The notes under the pieces: generated by a model
The model's input: the letters and a program-made list of their open reading frames with translations, nothing else
Databases searched by the model: none
Told to the model about the DNA's origin: nothing
Assembly: GCF_000419605.1 (NCBI RefSeq)
Contig: NZ_ATTI01000001.1
Location: 3,258,501 to 3,322,500 of the forward strand
Origin: Sphingomonas phyllosphaerae 5.2
Lineage (GTDB): Bacteria > Pseudomonadota > Alphaproteobacteria > Sphingomonadales > Sphingomonadaceae
Direction of reading: 5' to 3'
DNA: 64,000 nucleotides
Translations under genes and position numbers: made by a program
Shown: positions 34,868-44,313 of the stretch, in pieces
Layout: every line of letters starts with the position of its first letter
Position numbering within the stretch: the stretch's first letter is position 1

Positions 34868-36976
34868 ATGCCAACTTTGCCTGACGAATTTGATACGCTG
34901 CTTGGCGCGTGCATGACTGCATCGCCGCATGATCAGCCGATCACGATCACCACGTTTTCTGACGTGCACGCGACCGCTCAGACGGTTGTCACTTCATCAG
35001 TTCGCAATTTCATCGGCGGCTTCTCATCGCGCACCGCAAAGAACAAGGCAGCACTTCCTCTCTTTAAGATGGCTCAGTTTGGCGACGCGGCGACCGATCG
35101 CGGAAGCTTGCGCCATGACGACAACATCGTTGCGATTAGCGGTATCGTCGCGGACTACGACGCGGGAGAAATCAGCATATCTGAGGCGGCCGCCATGGCG
35201 CGCGCCGCCGGCATCGCAGTTGCCTTCGTCGGATCTCCTTCCCACTCTGCCGCGAAGCCGCGCTGGCGAGCCGTCGCACCGCTGGCAGAACTCGTTAGTC
35301 CGGACGAGCATGCTCGCATGTGCGCCCGGCTCAACGGCGCCCTAGGGGGCGCCCTGGCGAGCGAAAGCTTCACCACTTCGCAGTCGTACTTTTACGGTCG
35401 CTTGGATGGGGCTCCTGAGCTGGAGGTCGCCATTGTCGACGGGCAGCCGCTCGACAGGGCTATAGATCTCGACGCGAAGGCGCTCGGCCGCGACGGGCGG
35501 CCATTCAACGGCTTTGCTGCCACCAGGGCCGCCGACGAGCAGCAGGAGCCATTTGAAGCCGCCCGCGCCGAGTCAGCGCTTGCGGCGATCCCCGCAACCA
35601 ACGCCGACGATCCCGCAACCGGCGGCCGTGACCTTTGGCTCAACCTCGGCATGGCGCTGTTCCATGGCAGCTGCGGCTCGGATGAAGGCTTCGCGCTGTG
35701 GGACGCTTGGTCGAAGCGTGGCGCCAAATATGGTGGCGAGCGCGATCAGCGCCGCAAGTGGCGATCGTTTGGTCGAGCGGGTGCCAAACGCTCAATCGGC
35801 CTAGGTACGCTGTACCGAACAGCAGCCCAGTACGGGTGGGAGCCGCCAGAGACCGCGGCGCGAAAAGAGGCGATCGAGTCGGCGATCGCTGATCTAGACG
35901 ATCTCGATCCACTCGCCGACCCCGCTGAAGCCCTGCTGCGCCCGAACCGTCTGCGATTCTTCAATCCTGCCGAGTGCGCCGCCGAGCCATCCCGCGGCTA
36001 CATCGTGAAGGGGCTCATGGCACCCGGCGATGTCGGCTGCATCTACGGCGCGCCAGGCGCCGGCAAGTCGCTGATCAGCCCGCATATCGGCTACGCGGTC
36101 GCGCGCGGCGTACCCGCGTTTGGCATGCGAACGAAGCCGGGCCTCGTGCTCTACGTCGCGGCCGAAGACGCGCGCGGCATGAAAGATCGAGTGCGCGCGC
36201 TCCGCATCCGGCACGGAGATGCTGACGCGTTCCGGGTCGGCGAGGGCATCACGGACCTACTCACCACCGGCAGCGAGGATCTGGTCGAGCTGCGCAGGCA
36301 CGTCCGCGAGCTGCAGCCATCGCTGATCTTCATTGATACGCTGGCGATGGCCTTCCCTGGCTTGGAAGAGAACTCCGCCGAAGGAATGGGTCGCGTGATG
36401 GCGGCCGCGCATTCGCTTACAAAGCCGAGCAACGCTGCAGTTGTCTTGGTTCACCACGACACGAAGGCTCAAACGCCTACGCCACGGGGCCACAGTCTGC
36501 TCAACGGCGCGCTCGACTTCGCCTTGCAGCTCTTCCCCAAGGATGAGTCCGGCGTCGTGCGCGGCCGCCTATCTAAGAACCGCAATGGCGCGTGCGATCG
36601 CGACATCGCCTTCCGCATCGACACCGAGCAGCTAGGCGTCGACGAAGACGGCGACCCGATAACCGCCGCCCTGGTTGCGGAGCTGACGCTCGGCGCAGCA
36701 GCTCAGCGTGTCAAGCTGTCGCCGAGCGAGGCAGCCGCGCGCCGCCACCTATCCGGGTTGCAGGTCGACACCAATGGCTCCGCATGTGAGCGCGAGTGGC
36801 GCGAAGCGTGCATCAACGGCCGCGCAGTGTCGGGCTCGGACAACGCAGATAGTCGCCGCCGGGTCGTAGATCGCGCCGTCGCAAGCCTCGTCCGAAAAGG
36901 CGCCGTAACCATACGAGACGGCCGAGTTTTTCCGGACAACGGCGCTTCGTACCAACACGATGATTTGGAGCCCTGA
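34868..36976 (+). CDS. Primase-helicase fusion (AEP-like primase, PriCT, RepA-type ATPase)
   Basis: 702 residues. The N-terminal part looks like an archaeo-eukaryotic primase: VADYD (D96, D98) as the metal motif, then SPSHSAAKPRWR (H126) as the second motif. Residues about 240-325 resemble the PriCT-2 linker (WLNLGMALFHGSCGSDEGFALWDAWSKRGAKY). A RepA/RecA-type ATPase follows: Walker A GAPGAGKS (394-401), Walker B LIFIDTLA, and HHDTKAQTPTPRGHS. The C-terminus may be a winged helix (VVDRAVASLVRKGAVTIRDG). It would start and unwind element DNA. Iteron-like repeats lie at its 3' end. Confidence 0.8.
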   Translation: MPTLPDEFDTLLGACMTASPHDQPITITTFSDVHATAQTVVTSSVRNFIGGFSSRTAKNKAALPLFKMAQFGDAATDRGSLRHDDNIVAISGIVADYDAGEISISEAAAMARAAGIAVAFVGSPSHSAAKPRWRAVAPLAELVSPDEHARMCARLNGALGGALASESFTTSQSYFYGRLDGAPELEVAIVDGQPLDRAIDLDAKALGRDGRPFNGFAATRAADEQQEPFEAARAESALAAIPATNADDPATGGRDLWLNLGMALFHGSCGSDEGFALWDAWSKRGAKYGGERDQRRKWRSFGRAGAKRSIGLGTLYRTAAQYGWEPPETAARKEAIESAIADLDDLDPLADPAEALLRPNRLRFFNPAECAAEPSRGYIVKGLMAPGDVGCIYGAPGAGKSLISPHIGYAVARGVPAFGMRTKPGLVLYVAAEDARGMKDRVRALRIRHGDADAFRVGEGITDLLTTGSEDLVELRRHVRELQPSLIFIDTLAMAFPGLEENSAEGMGRVMAAAHSLTKPSNAAVVLVHHDTKAQTPTPRGHSLLNGALDFALQLFPKDESGVVRGRLSKNRNGACDRDIAFRIDTEQLGVDEDGDPITAALVAELTLGAAAQRVKLSPSEAAARRHLSGLQVDTNGSACEREWREACINGRAVSGSDNADSRRRVVDRAVASLVRKGAVTIRDGRVFPDNGASYQHDDLEP

Positions 36977-37215
36977 CGTGTCAGGCGCTCGTCAGCATCG
37001 CACCTTATCCGGACAAGCCCGCAACGAAACCTGTTCGGCTAGGCATGCTGGATTTCCGCCGTTTGTGCCTAGCCGGACAACTCCGGACAATCTCCGGACA
37101 GCCCCTTTTTGTCCGGCCTTGCGCAGCTTCGCGAACCCGGACGGACTCGGACACACCCCTATAGGGGTGTCCGGCTGTCCGGATCGCAGTGCGGGACTTA
37201 CTTACACCGGTGTAA
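36931..37215. repeat. Cluster of TCCGGACA motifs and two palindromes; candidate replication origin
   Basis: TCCGGACA occurs at 36,931, 37,008, 37,082 and 37,093, with GCCGGACA at 37,072. Reverse copies are TGTCCGGC at 37,168 and TGTCCGGA at 37,176, and GTCCGG at 37,111. ACACCCCTATAGGGGTGT (37,153-37,170) is a perfect 18-bp palindrome and TTACACCGGTGTAA (37,202-37,215) a perfect 14-bp one. Direct repeats at 10-11-base spacing beside a Rep-type gene are what iteron origins look like. The 36,977-37,399 gap has no convincing gene. Confidence 0.6.
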
Positions 37216-37399
37216 ATAGGCGTTTGCCTCGGGTGCATGACCCAACTCGCGATGTTTTCGGGCCTCAGCGAGTCCCGCATTCGGCATTCGGCACCCCCAA
37301 GGACCCGTTGCCAACCGCCCAGGGTGACCCGTCACCTTCCTGGTGACGCCCCCTTAGTCCCAGCCCGTCCCAGCCCGTTCTCAAAGGATAAGCCGACCC

Positions 37400-37774
37400 A
37401 TGACCACGCTCCCCGAACCCTCCGCCCCGACCCTCTCGCAGATCTCCGGCATCATTGCCGCGCATCGTCAGCACCTCGCCCCCGTCGCGATGACGGCCAT
37501 GGCGCAGCTCGGCGGGCAGAAGGCGAACCCACACGCGCCGGATGTCGCTCAGGTCCTCCCTGCCCTTCCATCCATGGCAAACGCGCTGATCGAAGCCAGC
37601 TACGGTGAGACCGTTCGCGCCGCTGCACTTCCCCTGCCCCTGCGTATCGAAATGCTCGGGCGCGTCGTGCGACTTATCATGGAGGCATACCAACCGTCGG
37701 CGCTACTGACGACCGCGACACTCGCCGCACTCGGCGGTGGCTTCTCGGCTGCGACCGCGGGAGGTCGCCACTAA
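37400..37774 (+). CDS. Hypothetical protein upstream of tape measure (possible tail assembly protein)
   Basis: 124 residues, mostly helical, Ala/Leu-rich, no signal peptide. It overlaps the tape-measure start by one base (TAATG at 37,771-37,775), so the two are coupled. In tailed phages the gene just before the tape measure is usually the tail assembly chaperone; position is the only reason to suggest it here, and I see no slippery sequence for a frameshifted form. Confidence 0.5.
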   Translation: MTTLPEPSAPTLSQISGIIAAHRQHLAPVAMTAMAQLGGQKANPHAPDVAQVLPALPSMANALIEASYGETVRAAALPLPLRIEMLGRVVRLIMEAYQPSALLTTATLAALGGGFSAATAGGRH

Positions 37775-40700
37775 TGGCCCGCAACACCGATCGCAGCGTC
37801 AGCCTGGTTGTCCGGGCTCGCGACGACGCCACATCGACGTTTGAGCGTATCTCCGATGCTCTGGGGAAGGTGACCGGGGCGCAGGACGGCACTCGCGCCA
37901 GCGCTGCCGATCTCGCCGCAGCGCTGTCCACCGTCGACAAGAGCGCGTCGACCATCAACGCCGCGGCCGATCGCGCAGCTTCGGGCATGGAAAAGCTGGG
38001 TGGCCGGATCGCCGCGCAGCAGGACAAGCTAGACGAGCTGAAGCGTGAGGCCGCCGATGCAGCCCGAGCTCTGGCATCTCTCAACTCGCCGGACACCATC
38101 GTCGCAGCAGGCCGCGATCAGGCGCCCCGCCTTCAGCAAGTCGCCGAGGTGACGAAGCAGCAGGAGCGGTTGCGTCGTGAGATCGCCCGCACCACTGAAG
38201 CGCTGGCGGCCGAACAGGGAAAAATCGACGGCAGCCGGGCCGCGATGCAACAGCTCGGCTCGATCGCGAACGCTGCCGCGGAGGCGCAGGCGAAGCTTCG
38301 TGCCGAGATCGACCGTGCTACCGCCGCTGAGGAGCGGCAGGTATCGGCGCTGCAGCGAGTGGCAGAAGCCGCAGATCGGGCGCAGCGCGCCCAGGCAGCA
38401 TTTGCCCCGCGGCCGGCAGCCACGACCCAGGGTGCCGGGTACGAGGCAGTCGCTGCCAACGACATGCGGCTCGATCGAGCCGCGGACGCGCTGCGGGCAT
38501 CGCTGAACCCGGTTGCGGCTATCCAGACGCAGATCAACGCCAAGCTGCGCGAAGCCAACGAGTTGTTCAGGGCGGAGAAGATCTCGGCTGCCGAGCTGAC
38601 GCAGCAGACTGCCCGACTGAATGCTGAGATGAAGCGCGCGACAGACGCCGGCAGCGGTAAGCAGTTCAGCGCATTCGGCCTTCAGCCATACCAGCTGACG
38701 AACCTCGGCTATCAGCTCAACGATATCGGTACGCAGCTCGCTTCCGGTACGAGCCTGACACAGACGCTTGGCCAACAGGCCGGTCAGATCATCCAGATCT
38801 TCCCTAGGGTCACCACCGGGATCATCGCCGCCTTCACGAACCCGGCGTTCCTTGGCGCCGCTGCCGTGGTCAGCGGCATCACCGCGGCTGTCATTCGGCT
38901 TCAGGCTGAGACCGAGCGACTGCGCGACTTCTCGGGTGTGCTGACGGCGAACGGCAACGGGCTGGCGTATCAGGCCGGCGACCTGGAGAAGATCACTCAG
39001 CGCGTGCGACAGGTTGGCATTGCCGCTGACGATGCTTCCGCCGCTCTGCGCGGGTTCGTGGCGGACGGGATTGCCGCCGACAAGTTGGAGCCGTTCCTGC
39101 GCACCTCGCGCGACTTGGCGGAGGTGATGGGCACCAAGCTGCCAGACGCGGCGAAGGTTCTCAGCGATGGGTTCAGCGGCGGCTACGATGCCGTGGTGAA
39201 GCTGGATGCGGCGACCCACGCCTACACGTCCGCTGAGCTGGATCGCATCCGAACGCTCTACGAAGCTGGCCGCGCGGATGAAGCACGTAGCGAGGCGTTT
39301 CGAGTCTTCAGCCAGCGCATGGATGCAGCCGCCGAGAAGATGCGCGGCCCGTGGGCGAATGCCACGCGGGAGCTGGGTGGCGCATTCCAGACGTTCTTCG
39401 ACACGCTGTCGCACACGAAGCCGATCGAGGCTGTAAACGCGCTGCTGCTCGACGCAGCAACCGGTGTGACCCGTCTGCTCAACCTGATCGGTGGCGGTGC
39501 CATGAAGTCGCGCGTCGATATGCTGCGGGAGATCAGCGCGCTGTCGATCCGTATCCGCGAAGCGGAGCAGATCCAAGCGCGCGACCGGTCGCAGCCTCGC
39601 GCGCTTGGCATTCAACGCCTCCGCGATCAGCTGGCAGCCCTGAAGCGCGATTATGCGGCGGCTGTGCCTAAGCCCGACAGTGGCGACACGCTGGCATCCG
39701 GCGATACACCGGAGAAGAAGCGCGAGGCGGCGGCGTTGCGCGAGCTTTCGCTGCAGCAGCAGCTGGAGCGCGCTCGTGAGCGCCTAGACGTAGCAGAGGC
39801 GTCGCGATTGGCAGGATTGATCGCTGCGCAGGGCGTCGAAGGTGACATCCTGAAGGCGAAAACCGGGCAGCTGGCTGCCGAGAAGGAGCGCGCCACGCTC
39901 CAGCAGAAGGCGGATGCGGCAGCGAAGTCGGCGCGTGCCGATCGTGAGCGCGAGATCCAGCAGTTCAACGGTCGCGTTGTCGGCGCGGAAGGTGGAGCTG
40001 GCCGCAACCCGTTCTCGACGGCATCCGGGTTCGGGCAGTTTACGGAAGGAACCTGGCTGGAGCAGTTCCGAAAGGTGTTCCGTGATGAAGGTGACAAGCT
40101 GTCGCGTGACCAGATCCTGGCGCTGCGCGGCAACGCGTCGGTGGCGAAGGCCGTCATTGATAATTACGCCCGCGAGAATGCTCGTTTCTTAGAGTCGTTC
40201 GGTGCGAAGGTGACCGCCGGCAATCTGTACCTGTCGCACTTCCTCGGCGGGGCTGGTGCGAAGAAGGTATTGCAGGCGAACGGCAGTACCCCGGTCGATC
40301 GGCTGCTGGATAAGCAGGTACTCGCCGGAAACCGCGGCTATCTCTTCGATAAGGGCGCCGGACGGTACCGCACCGCGGACGAGCTGGAGAAGTTTATCGC
40401 CGGCCGTGTTGGCGACACCGGACAGGCGCAGAGCGCTGGGGTCGTCGAGATTGAAAAGCTGCTGGAGCAGTCGCGCCGGCGCCAGGACGAGTTCAACGAA
40501 GCTGTTGCCCGCGGCAATGCGGAACGTGAGCGTGGCAACGATGCCGTGATGATCCAGAACGACTTGATCGACACGGCGTTGATCGCGGCTCAGCGGGAAG
40601 CGACAATCACCAAAGCCTTGAGTGATCTACAAACTCGTGCGGCAGAGGCGAACAAAAATCTGCCCGCCGGCGAATCAGCGGTCACCGTGACGACTGAACA

Positions 40701-41700
40701 GATCGCCAGGACTCGCGAATTGGCGGCCGCGGAGTTCGACCTTCAGAACGCCCGTGCACTGGCACAGGCTCAGCAGAACGAGGTTGAGCGGCCAATGCGC
40801 GGGTTGGAGGCGGAGCAGCAGGCGCTCCGTGCACGAGTCGACCTGTTGCGGGATCTCGGCGACACCGCCGGCGCGAAGGCCGTCTCTGGGCAGCTGGACG
40901 AAGTGAATGCCAAGCTTCGCGAGTCGATCGAAGCCACGATCGCTTTCTATGAGGCGTTAGATCCGGAGACCGACCCGCTGCACCGGACGCGCGAGGAGAT
41001 CGACGCGACGGTAACGGCGTTGCAGAACAGCCGTGATGAGGCAGCCGACTGGGGCACGATCCTCGGTGAGAGTGCGCGGAATGTGGCCAGCTCCCTGGCT
41101 AACGATCTTGAGGGAGCACTCGACGGCTTCGCGCAACGCATCGCGGATGGGGCAAACGCCTTCCGCGCGTTGAAGCTGTCGTTCCTGGATTTCGCCTCCA
41201 GCTTCCTGCGCACGATCGCGCAGCTGATCCAGCAGCAGATCGCGTTCAATATCGTTCGCGGTCTGCTTTCGGCGGTGGGCATGGGCGCCAGTTCGGCGGC
41301 CTCTGCTGGTGGATCGTGGTTCTCGCAGACGGTGGGCGCCGGCTTCACTGTGGCGCACACCGGCGGCGTGATTGGAAGTTCAGTCCTTCCGAACAGGCAG
41401 GGCGATATGTCGTGGTTGCAGACGGCAGCGCGCTATCACACCGGCGGCATCGCGGGGCTAAAGCCGAACGAGGTGCCGGCAATCCTGGAGCGGGGCGAAG
41501 AGGTTCTGACGAGGGCGGACGCACGTCACCGCGATAACGGTGGTGGGACTGCCGTGACGGTGCCAGCACCGAAGATCGTCAACCTGTTTGATGCTGAATC
41601 CGCTGCTCAGGAGCTGCTTAATACGCGAGCTGGCGAGAAGGCCGTACTCAACATCATCAGCACGAACCCTCGAGCTTTGAGGAGTCTGCTCGGCGGGTAA
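37774..41700 (+). CDS. Phage tail tape-measure protein with internal lytic transglycosylase-like domain
   Basis: 1308 residues. Long coiled-coil N-terminal part (about 20-230), then the tape-measure signature FGLQPYQLTNLGYQLNDIGT and QTLGQQAGQIIQIFP with hydrophobic helices (about 300-370). A region near 735-860 resembles a lysozyme/transglycosylase fold: VGAEGGAGRNPFSTASGFGQF, TWLEQF, YLSHFLGGAGA. The C-terminus has HTGGIAGLKPNEVPAILERGEEVLTR, the usual end of siphophage tape measures. It is intact and long, yet no other tail or head genes are present in the element. Confidence 0.92.
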   Translation: MARNTDRSVSLVVRARDDATSTFERISDALGKVTGAQDGTRASAADLAAALSTVDKSASTINAAADRAASGMEKLGGRIAAQQDKLDELKREAADAARALASLNSPDTIVAAGRDQAPRLQQVAEVTKQQERLRREIARTTEALAAEQGKIDGSRAAMQQLGSIANAAAEAQAKLRAEIDRATAAEERQVSALQRVAEAADRAQRAQAAFAPRPAATTQGAGYEAVAANDMRLDRAADALRASLNPVAAIQTQINAKLREANELFRAEKISAAELTQQTARLNAEMKRATDAGSGKQFSAFGLQPYQLTNLGYQLNDIGTQLASGTSLTQTLGQQAGQIIQIFPRVTTGIIAAFTNPAFLGAAAVVSGITAAVIRLQAETERLRDFSGVLTANGNGLAYQAGDLEKITQRVRQVGIAADDASAALRGFVADGIAADKLEPFLRTSRDLAEVMGTKLPDAAKVLSDGFSGGYDAVVKLDAATHAYTSAELDRIRTLYEAGRADEARSEAFRVFSQRMDAAAEKMRGPWANATRELGGAFQTFFDTLSHTKPIEAVNALLLDAATGVTRLLNLIGGGAMKSRVDMLREISALSIRIREAEQIQARDRSQPRALGIQRLRDQLAALKRDYAAAVPKPDSGDTLASGDTPEKKREAAALRELSLQQQLERARERLDVAEASRLAGLIAAQGVEGDILKAKTGQLAAEKERATLQQKADAAAKSARADREREIQQFNGRVVGAEGGAGRNPFSTASGFGQFTEGTWLEQFRKVFRDEGDKLSRDQILALRGNASVAKAVIDNYARENARFLESFGAKVTAGNLYLSHFLGGAGAKKVLQANGSTPVDRLLDKQVLAGNRGYLFDKGAGRYRTADELEKFIAGRVGDTGQAQSAGVVEIEKLLEQSRRRQDEFNEAVARGNAERERGNDAVMIQNDLIDTALIAAQREATITKALSDLQTRAAEANKNLPAGESAVTVTTEQIARTRELAAAEFDLQNARALAQAQQNEVERPMRGLEAEQQALRARVDLLRDLGDTAGAKAVSGQLDEVNAKLRESIEATIAFYEALDPETDPLHRTREEIDATVTALQNSRDEAADWGTILGESARNVASSLANDLEGALDGFAQRIADGANAFRALKLSFLDFASSFLRTIAQLIQQQIAFNIVRGLLSAVGMGASSAASAGGSWFSQTVGAGFTVAHTGGVIGSSVLPNRQGDMSWLQTAARYHTGGIAGLKPNEVPAILERGEEVLTRADARHRDNGGGTAVTVPAPKIVNLFDAESAAQELLNTRAGEKAVLNIISTNPRALRSLLGG

Positions 41701-41706
41701 CGATGT

Positions 41707-41737
41707 AGCCCGGCGACCTGAGTAGGGTCGCCGGGCT
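41707..41737. terminator. Bidirectional hairpin between tape measure and AlpA-like genes
   Basis: AGCCCGGCGACC (41,707-41,718) and GGTCGCCGGGCT (41,726-41,737) form a perfect 12-bp stem with a 7-base loop. It sits between convergent genes. No T-run. Confidence 0.7.
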
Positions 41738-41738
41738 C

Positions 41739-41987
41739 TCATCCTAGCAGCGCATCGTAATCATCCGGCTTGCGGCCGACGCTTAACAGCGCGGCCCATT
41801 CGTCCTCTCCTACCTGCTCTGCCTGCCAGCGCTGGACCTCGGTTGAGATCCAAAAGCGCTTGTTGGGGATGTCCTTGTACGGCCGCGACTTAGGGAACTG
41901 CCCCTGGCTGACCCGGCGGTAGATTTCGGTCTTGGACAGACCCGTCACCTCAATGACGCGCGGCAGCCTCCACAATTCAGCGCTCAT
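41739..41987 (-). CDS. AlpA-family transcriptional regulator
   Basis: 82 residues from ATG 41,987. LWRLPRVIEVTGLSKTEIYRRVSQGQFPKS is a typical AlpA start: winged HTH with the R....G.FP recognition segment, then W-ISTEVQRWQAEQ. AlpA proteins activate integrase or late promoters in islands and satellites. It overlaps the next AlpA-like gene by 11 bases. Confidence 0.88.
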   Translation of the reverse strand: MSAELWRLPRVIEVTGLSKTEIYRRVSQGQFPKSRPYKDIPNKRFWISTEVQRWQAEQVGEDEWAALLSVGRKPDDYDALLG

Positions 41988-42234
41988 AAGCCAACTCCGG
42001 TTCGGCCGCCCAAGCGGCAAGCACCGCATCCAACCATGGGCGCGGAAAGCCCTTGGCGTTTGCCGTCAAACTGATCGGCTTCGGCAGCGAGCCTTCCGCT
42101 ACGAGGCGATAGAACGTTGATCTTGACACTCCCATGTAAGCCGAGGCGTCACGCTGGCGCAGTATGGGACCTGTCACAGGGAGACCGTGCCAAGGCACCT
42201 TACCCCGACACGGGACTCGCACTTTCTCGGACAT
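41977..42234 (-). CDS. Second AlpA-like regulator
   Basis: 85 residues from ATG 42,234. ILRQRDASAYMGVSRSTFYRLVAEGSLPKPISL is the same winged-HTH family, followed by FPRPWLDAVLAAWAAE. Distinct in sequence from its neighbour, so an old duplication or independent acquisition. The N-terminal 25 residues (VPCRGKVPWHGLPVTG) are an unusual basic lead-in. Confidence 0.82.
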   Translation of the reverse strand: MSEKVRVPCRGKVPWHGLPVTGPILRQRDASAYMGVSRSTFYRLVAEGSLPKPISLTANAKGFPRPWLDAVLAAWAAEPELAYER

Positions 42235-42313
42235 ACTTAAGACCTCTAGAAGCATGCCGGGATTCTGCCACGCCTCCGAAGGCGAAATCAACAGAGTTGT
42301 TCGAATCACCAAA

Positions 42314-42514
42314 CTATTGGGTAATCAACAAACATGCCACACGCGTGAAGAAACCGATCTGAATAGGAGTCAACTGCCCTACCTCCTTAACTGCAGAGGT
42401 TAGCAGCAAGGGATTGCCGTCTTCACGCATCTGCAAAACCATCATATCAGCACGTGCACGCCCTACTGCGCAGAGATCGCTATAGTCGAGCGCCTCTTTG
42501 TCTACCTTGCTCAT
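42314..42514 (-). CDS. Small hypothetical protein
   Basis: 66 residues from ATG 42,514, chosen because GGAGG lies five bases upstream; longer versions from 42,538 exist. It has no recognised family; its C-terminus (IQIGFFTRVACLLITQ) is hydrophobic. It stands upstream of the AlpA pair on the same strand with an 79-base gap. Confidence 0.5.
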   Translation of the reverse strand: MSKVDKEALDYSDLCAVGRARADMMVLQMREDGNPLLLTSAVKEVGQLTPIQIGFFTRVACLLITQ

Positions 42515-42636
42515 TATCGCCTCCATTGTATTAACCACGATTGGAGTTACTCGGACTCAATCGGACGAGTCAACCATAGTTTTTACCGCCCTCAGGCGCG
42601 GCAATGTTGTCACGATTTGCGTGACTATTCTACTAT

Positions 42637-43846
42637 ATGTTGGCGACTGCAAATGATCATCTACACTTTGCACTTCCAATTGGCTCATGCACTGCCGCGG
42701 ATGCTGCACTGACCCGCCTCTACAGCGGCGTGCCCGGCGCCACCCCTTTGCTAAATCGAACGCTCTTCCAAGTAACCCGGATGACTGGCGGCCGTCCGAC
42801 TTTCACGGAGGACGGCACGAACCGCATCGTGTTTCCTTCTGCGTCGATCGCTCCGGCAGTGACCGGGGCAAATCTCACCAATACCCTGCAATCCACCCCA
42901 AGCTACAATGCGTGGGGTTGGGAGGTGGAGACCGTCACCGACGCGCTTAAGGTGCAGTTCCGGCTGGTCGGCAATACGGTCAGCGGCGTCCGAATGACGG
43001 TCGACGGCAAGTACGTGTCGAAGGCTGCACTGAACTATGCCAGCAACAACAGTCAGAACTATGCGACGTTGGTTTTCCCAGACCGCCGGCCACGAGTCAT
43101 CCGCCTGGAAGGTGCAGGCGGTTCTGGGCAACTCGTCAGCCTTGCCGTAGCACCCACGGCAAATTGCGCACGCAGCGAGGGCCCGCTTGATCGCGTTCTG
43201 GCGCTATGTACCGGCGACAGCTATTCGGAAGGCGCCGGCGCCTCGATCCCTGGCATGTTCGCGTGGACCAAAGCGCTGGGTCGGCGGATGGGCTGGTCGG
43301 ACACCCGGGTGGTCGCGGTTGGCCAGACTGGCTACATTTCGAATGGCGGCGGGAACCCGCAAAACGATCCGTCAGCAGGTCGCCGATTGGCCGGTGGTCA
43401 ACGTCGACATCAACATGTCTGATGTCGATATTGTATGTGTCGCAGGTGGCTTCAACGACTATGCGCAGGCTAACGTCCTGACGCTTCTGCAGGCGGAGGT
43501 CGTCGCCACGATCCAGGCGATCCGCGCGATGTGCCTAAATGCTATGATCGTGGTTTTTGGAAGCCACGTTGGCGCACGCGGTCCCGACACGCAGACACTT
43601 AACGTTGAGGCCTTGATTCAAGCGGGCTTTGCGCAGGCGGGTGATCAGCGCGCTTACTATGTTCCCCTCGCAGCTGACGCTTCGCCGTGGACGTTTGGCA
43701 CTGGCTATGTAGGCGCGACCAACAACAGCGGAAATTCCGATGTAGCAATCGCCGCTGACCGCATCCACCCCAGCGATCTCGGTCATTCGATCTACGGGGT
43801 GCGTGCCACCAACGGTGTCAGGTCAATCCTGTCTGGGGTTGGCTGA
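42637..43846 (+). pseudogene. SGNH/GDSL hydrolase broken by a one-base frameshift
   Basis: The first frame (42,637-43,422) holds an N-terminal beta-rich module and SGNH block I, LCTGDSYSEGAG. The second frame takes over near 43,361 and holds VDIVCVAGGFND (block III) and DRIHPSDLGHS (block V with the catalytic Asp-x-x-His). Removing one A from AAAA at 43,361-43,364 joins them as ...GNPQTIRQQVADW.... Proteins like this sit on phage tails or modify surface sugars. It may be a true pseudogene, a sequencing error in a short homopolymer, or, less likely, a programmed shift. Confidence 0.85.
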
Positions 43847-44113
43847 TCGTCGTCCTCGATTGCGGGTGCGGCACCGGCGGCTGAGAAGCTGACCGCTAGT
43901 GAGCGGGCCGCGTTCGCTATCTTCACGGCGCTTGAAGCGGCCAGGGGCGTAACTGAGCACGCATGGCTGAAGGGATGTAACAAGTCCCGCACCGTGTCTG
44001 CAGCCCACAACCTCGAAAGCCGCAGAAAGAAAACAATCCGCGCTTTCCAAAACTGGCGTAGAAGAGGGTCGTCATCATGGGTGCGTCGAGGGGCAGCGTT
44101 GGTAGCGCACTGA
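43847..44113 (+). other. Open frame without ATG/GTG start, possibly a gene remnant
   Basis: Directly after the hydrolase stop and in the same frame, 88 sense codons read without interruption: ...EKLTASERAAFAIFTALE... and KKTIRAFQNWRRRG. Composition is protein-like (helical, charged) rather than random, but no ATG, GTG or ribosome binding site precedes it. It could be a decayed 3' end of a gene or start at an ATT. The stretch 44,114-44,313 holds nothing I can support. Confidence 0.3.
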
Positions 44114-44313
44114 CGAAGACGATTGCGACTAAGGCGGTCAGACCATTCCCTCAGCAGCAAACATTGGATGTGAGACTTGCACCGGGCCCAGGTGCTTCTC
44201 ACGTCCGGTCCTTCGTGAGAATCGGGTTAGGAGTGCTTCTGAAGCGTATGGATCAGAGCGCTTCGCAACCGGAAGCGTTTACATTGGCAATAATCATGCA
44301 TTCCGTGAAAACC

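Noticed and set aside
36960..37346. 128-codon frame overlapping the end of the primase-helicase gene
   Set aside because: It crosses the iteron-like repeats and palindromes, is Pro/Ser/Thr-rich without pattern, and has no ribosome binding site; the DNA repeats explain the sequence better.
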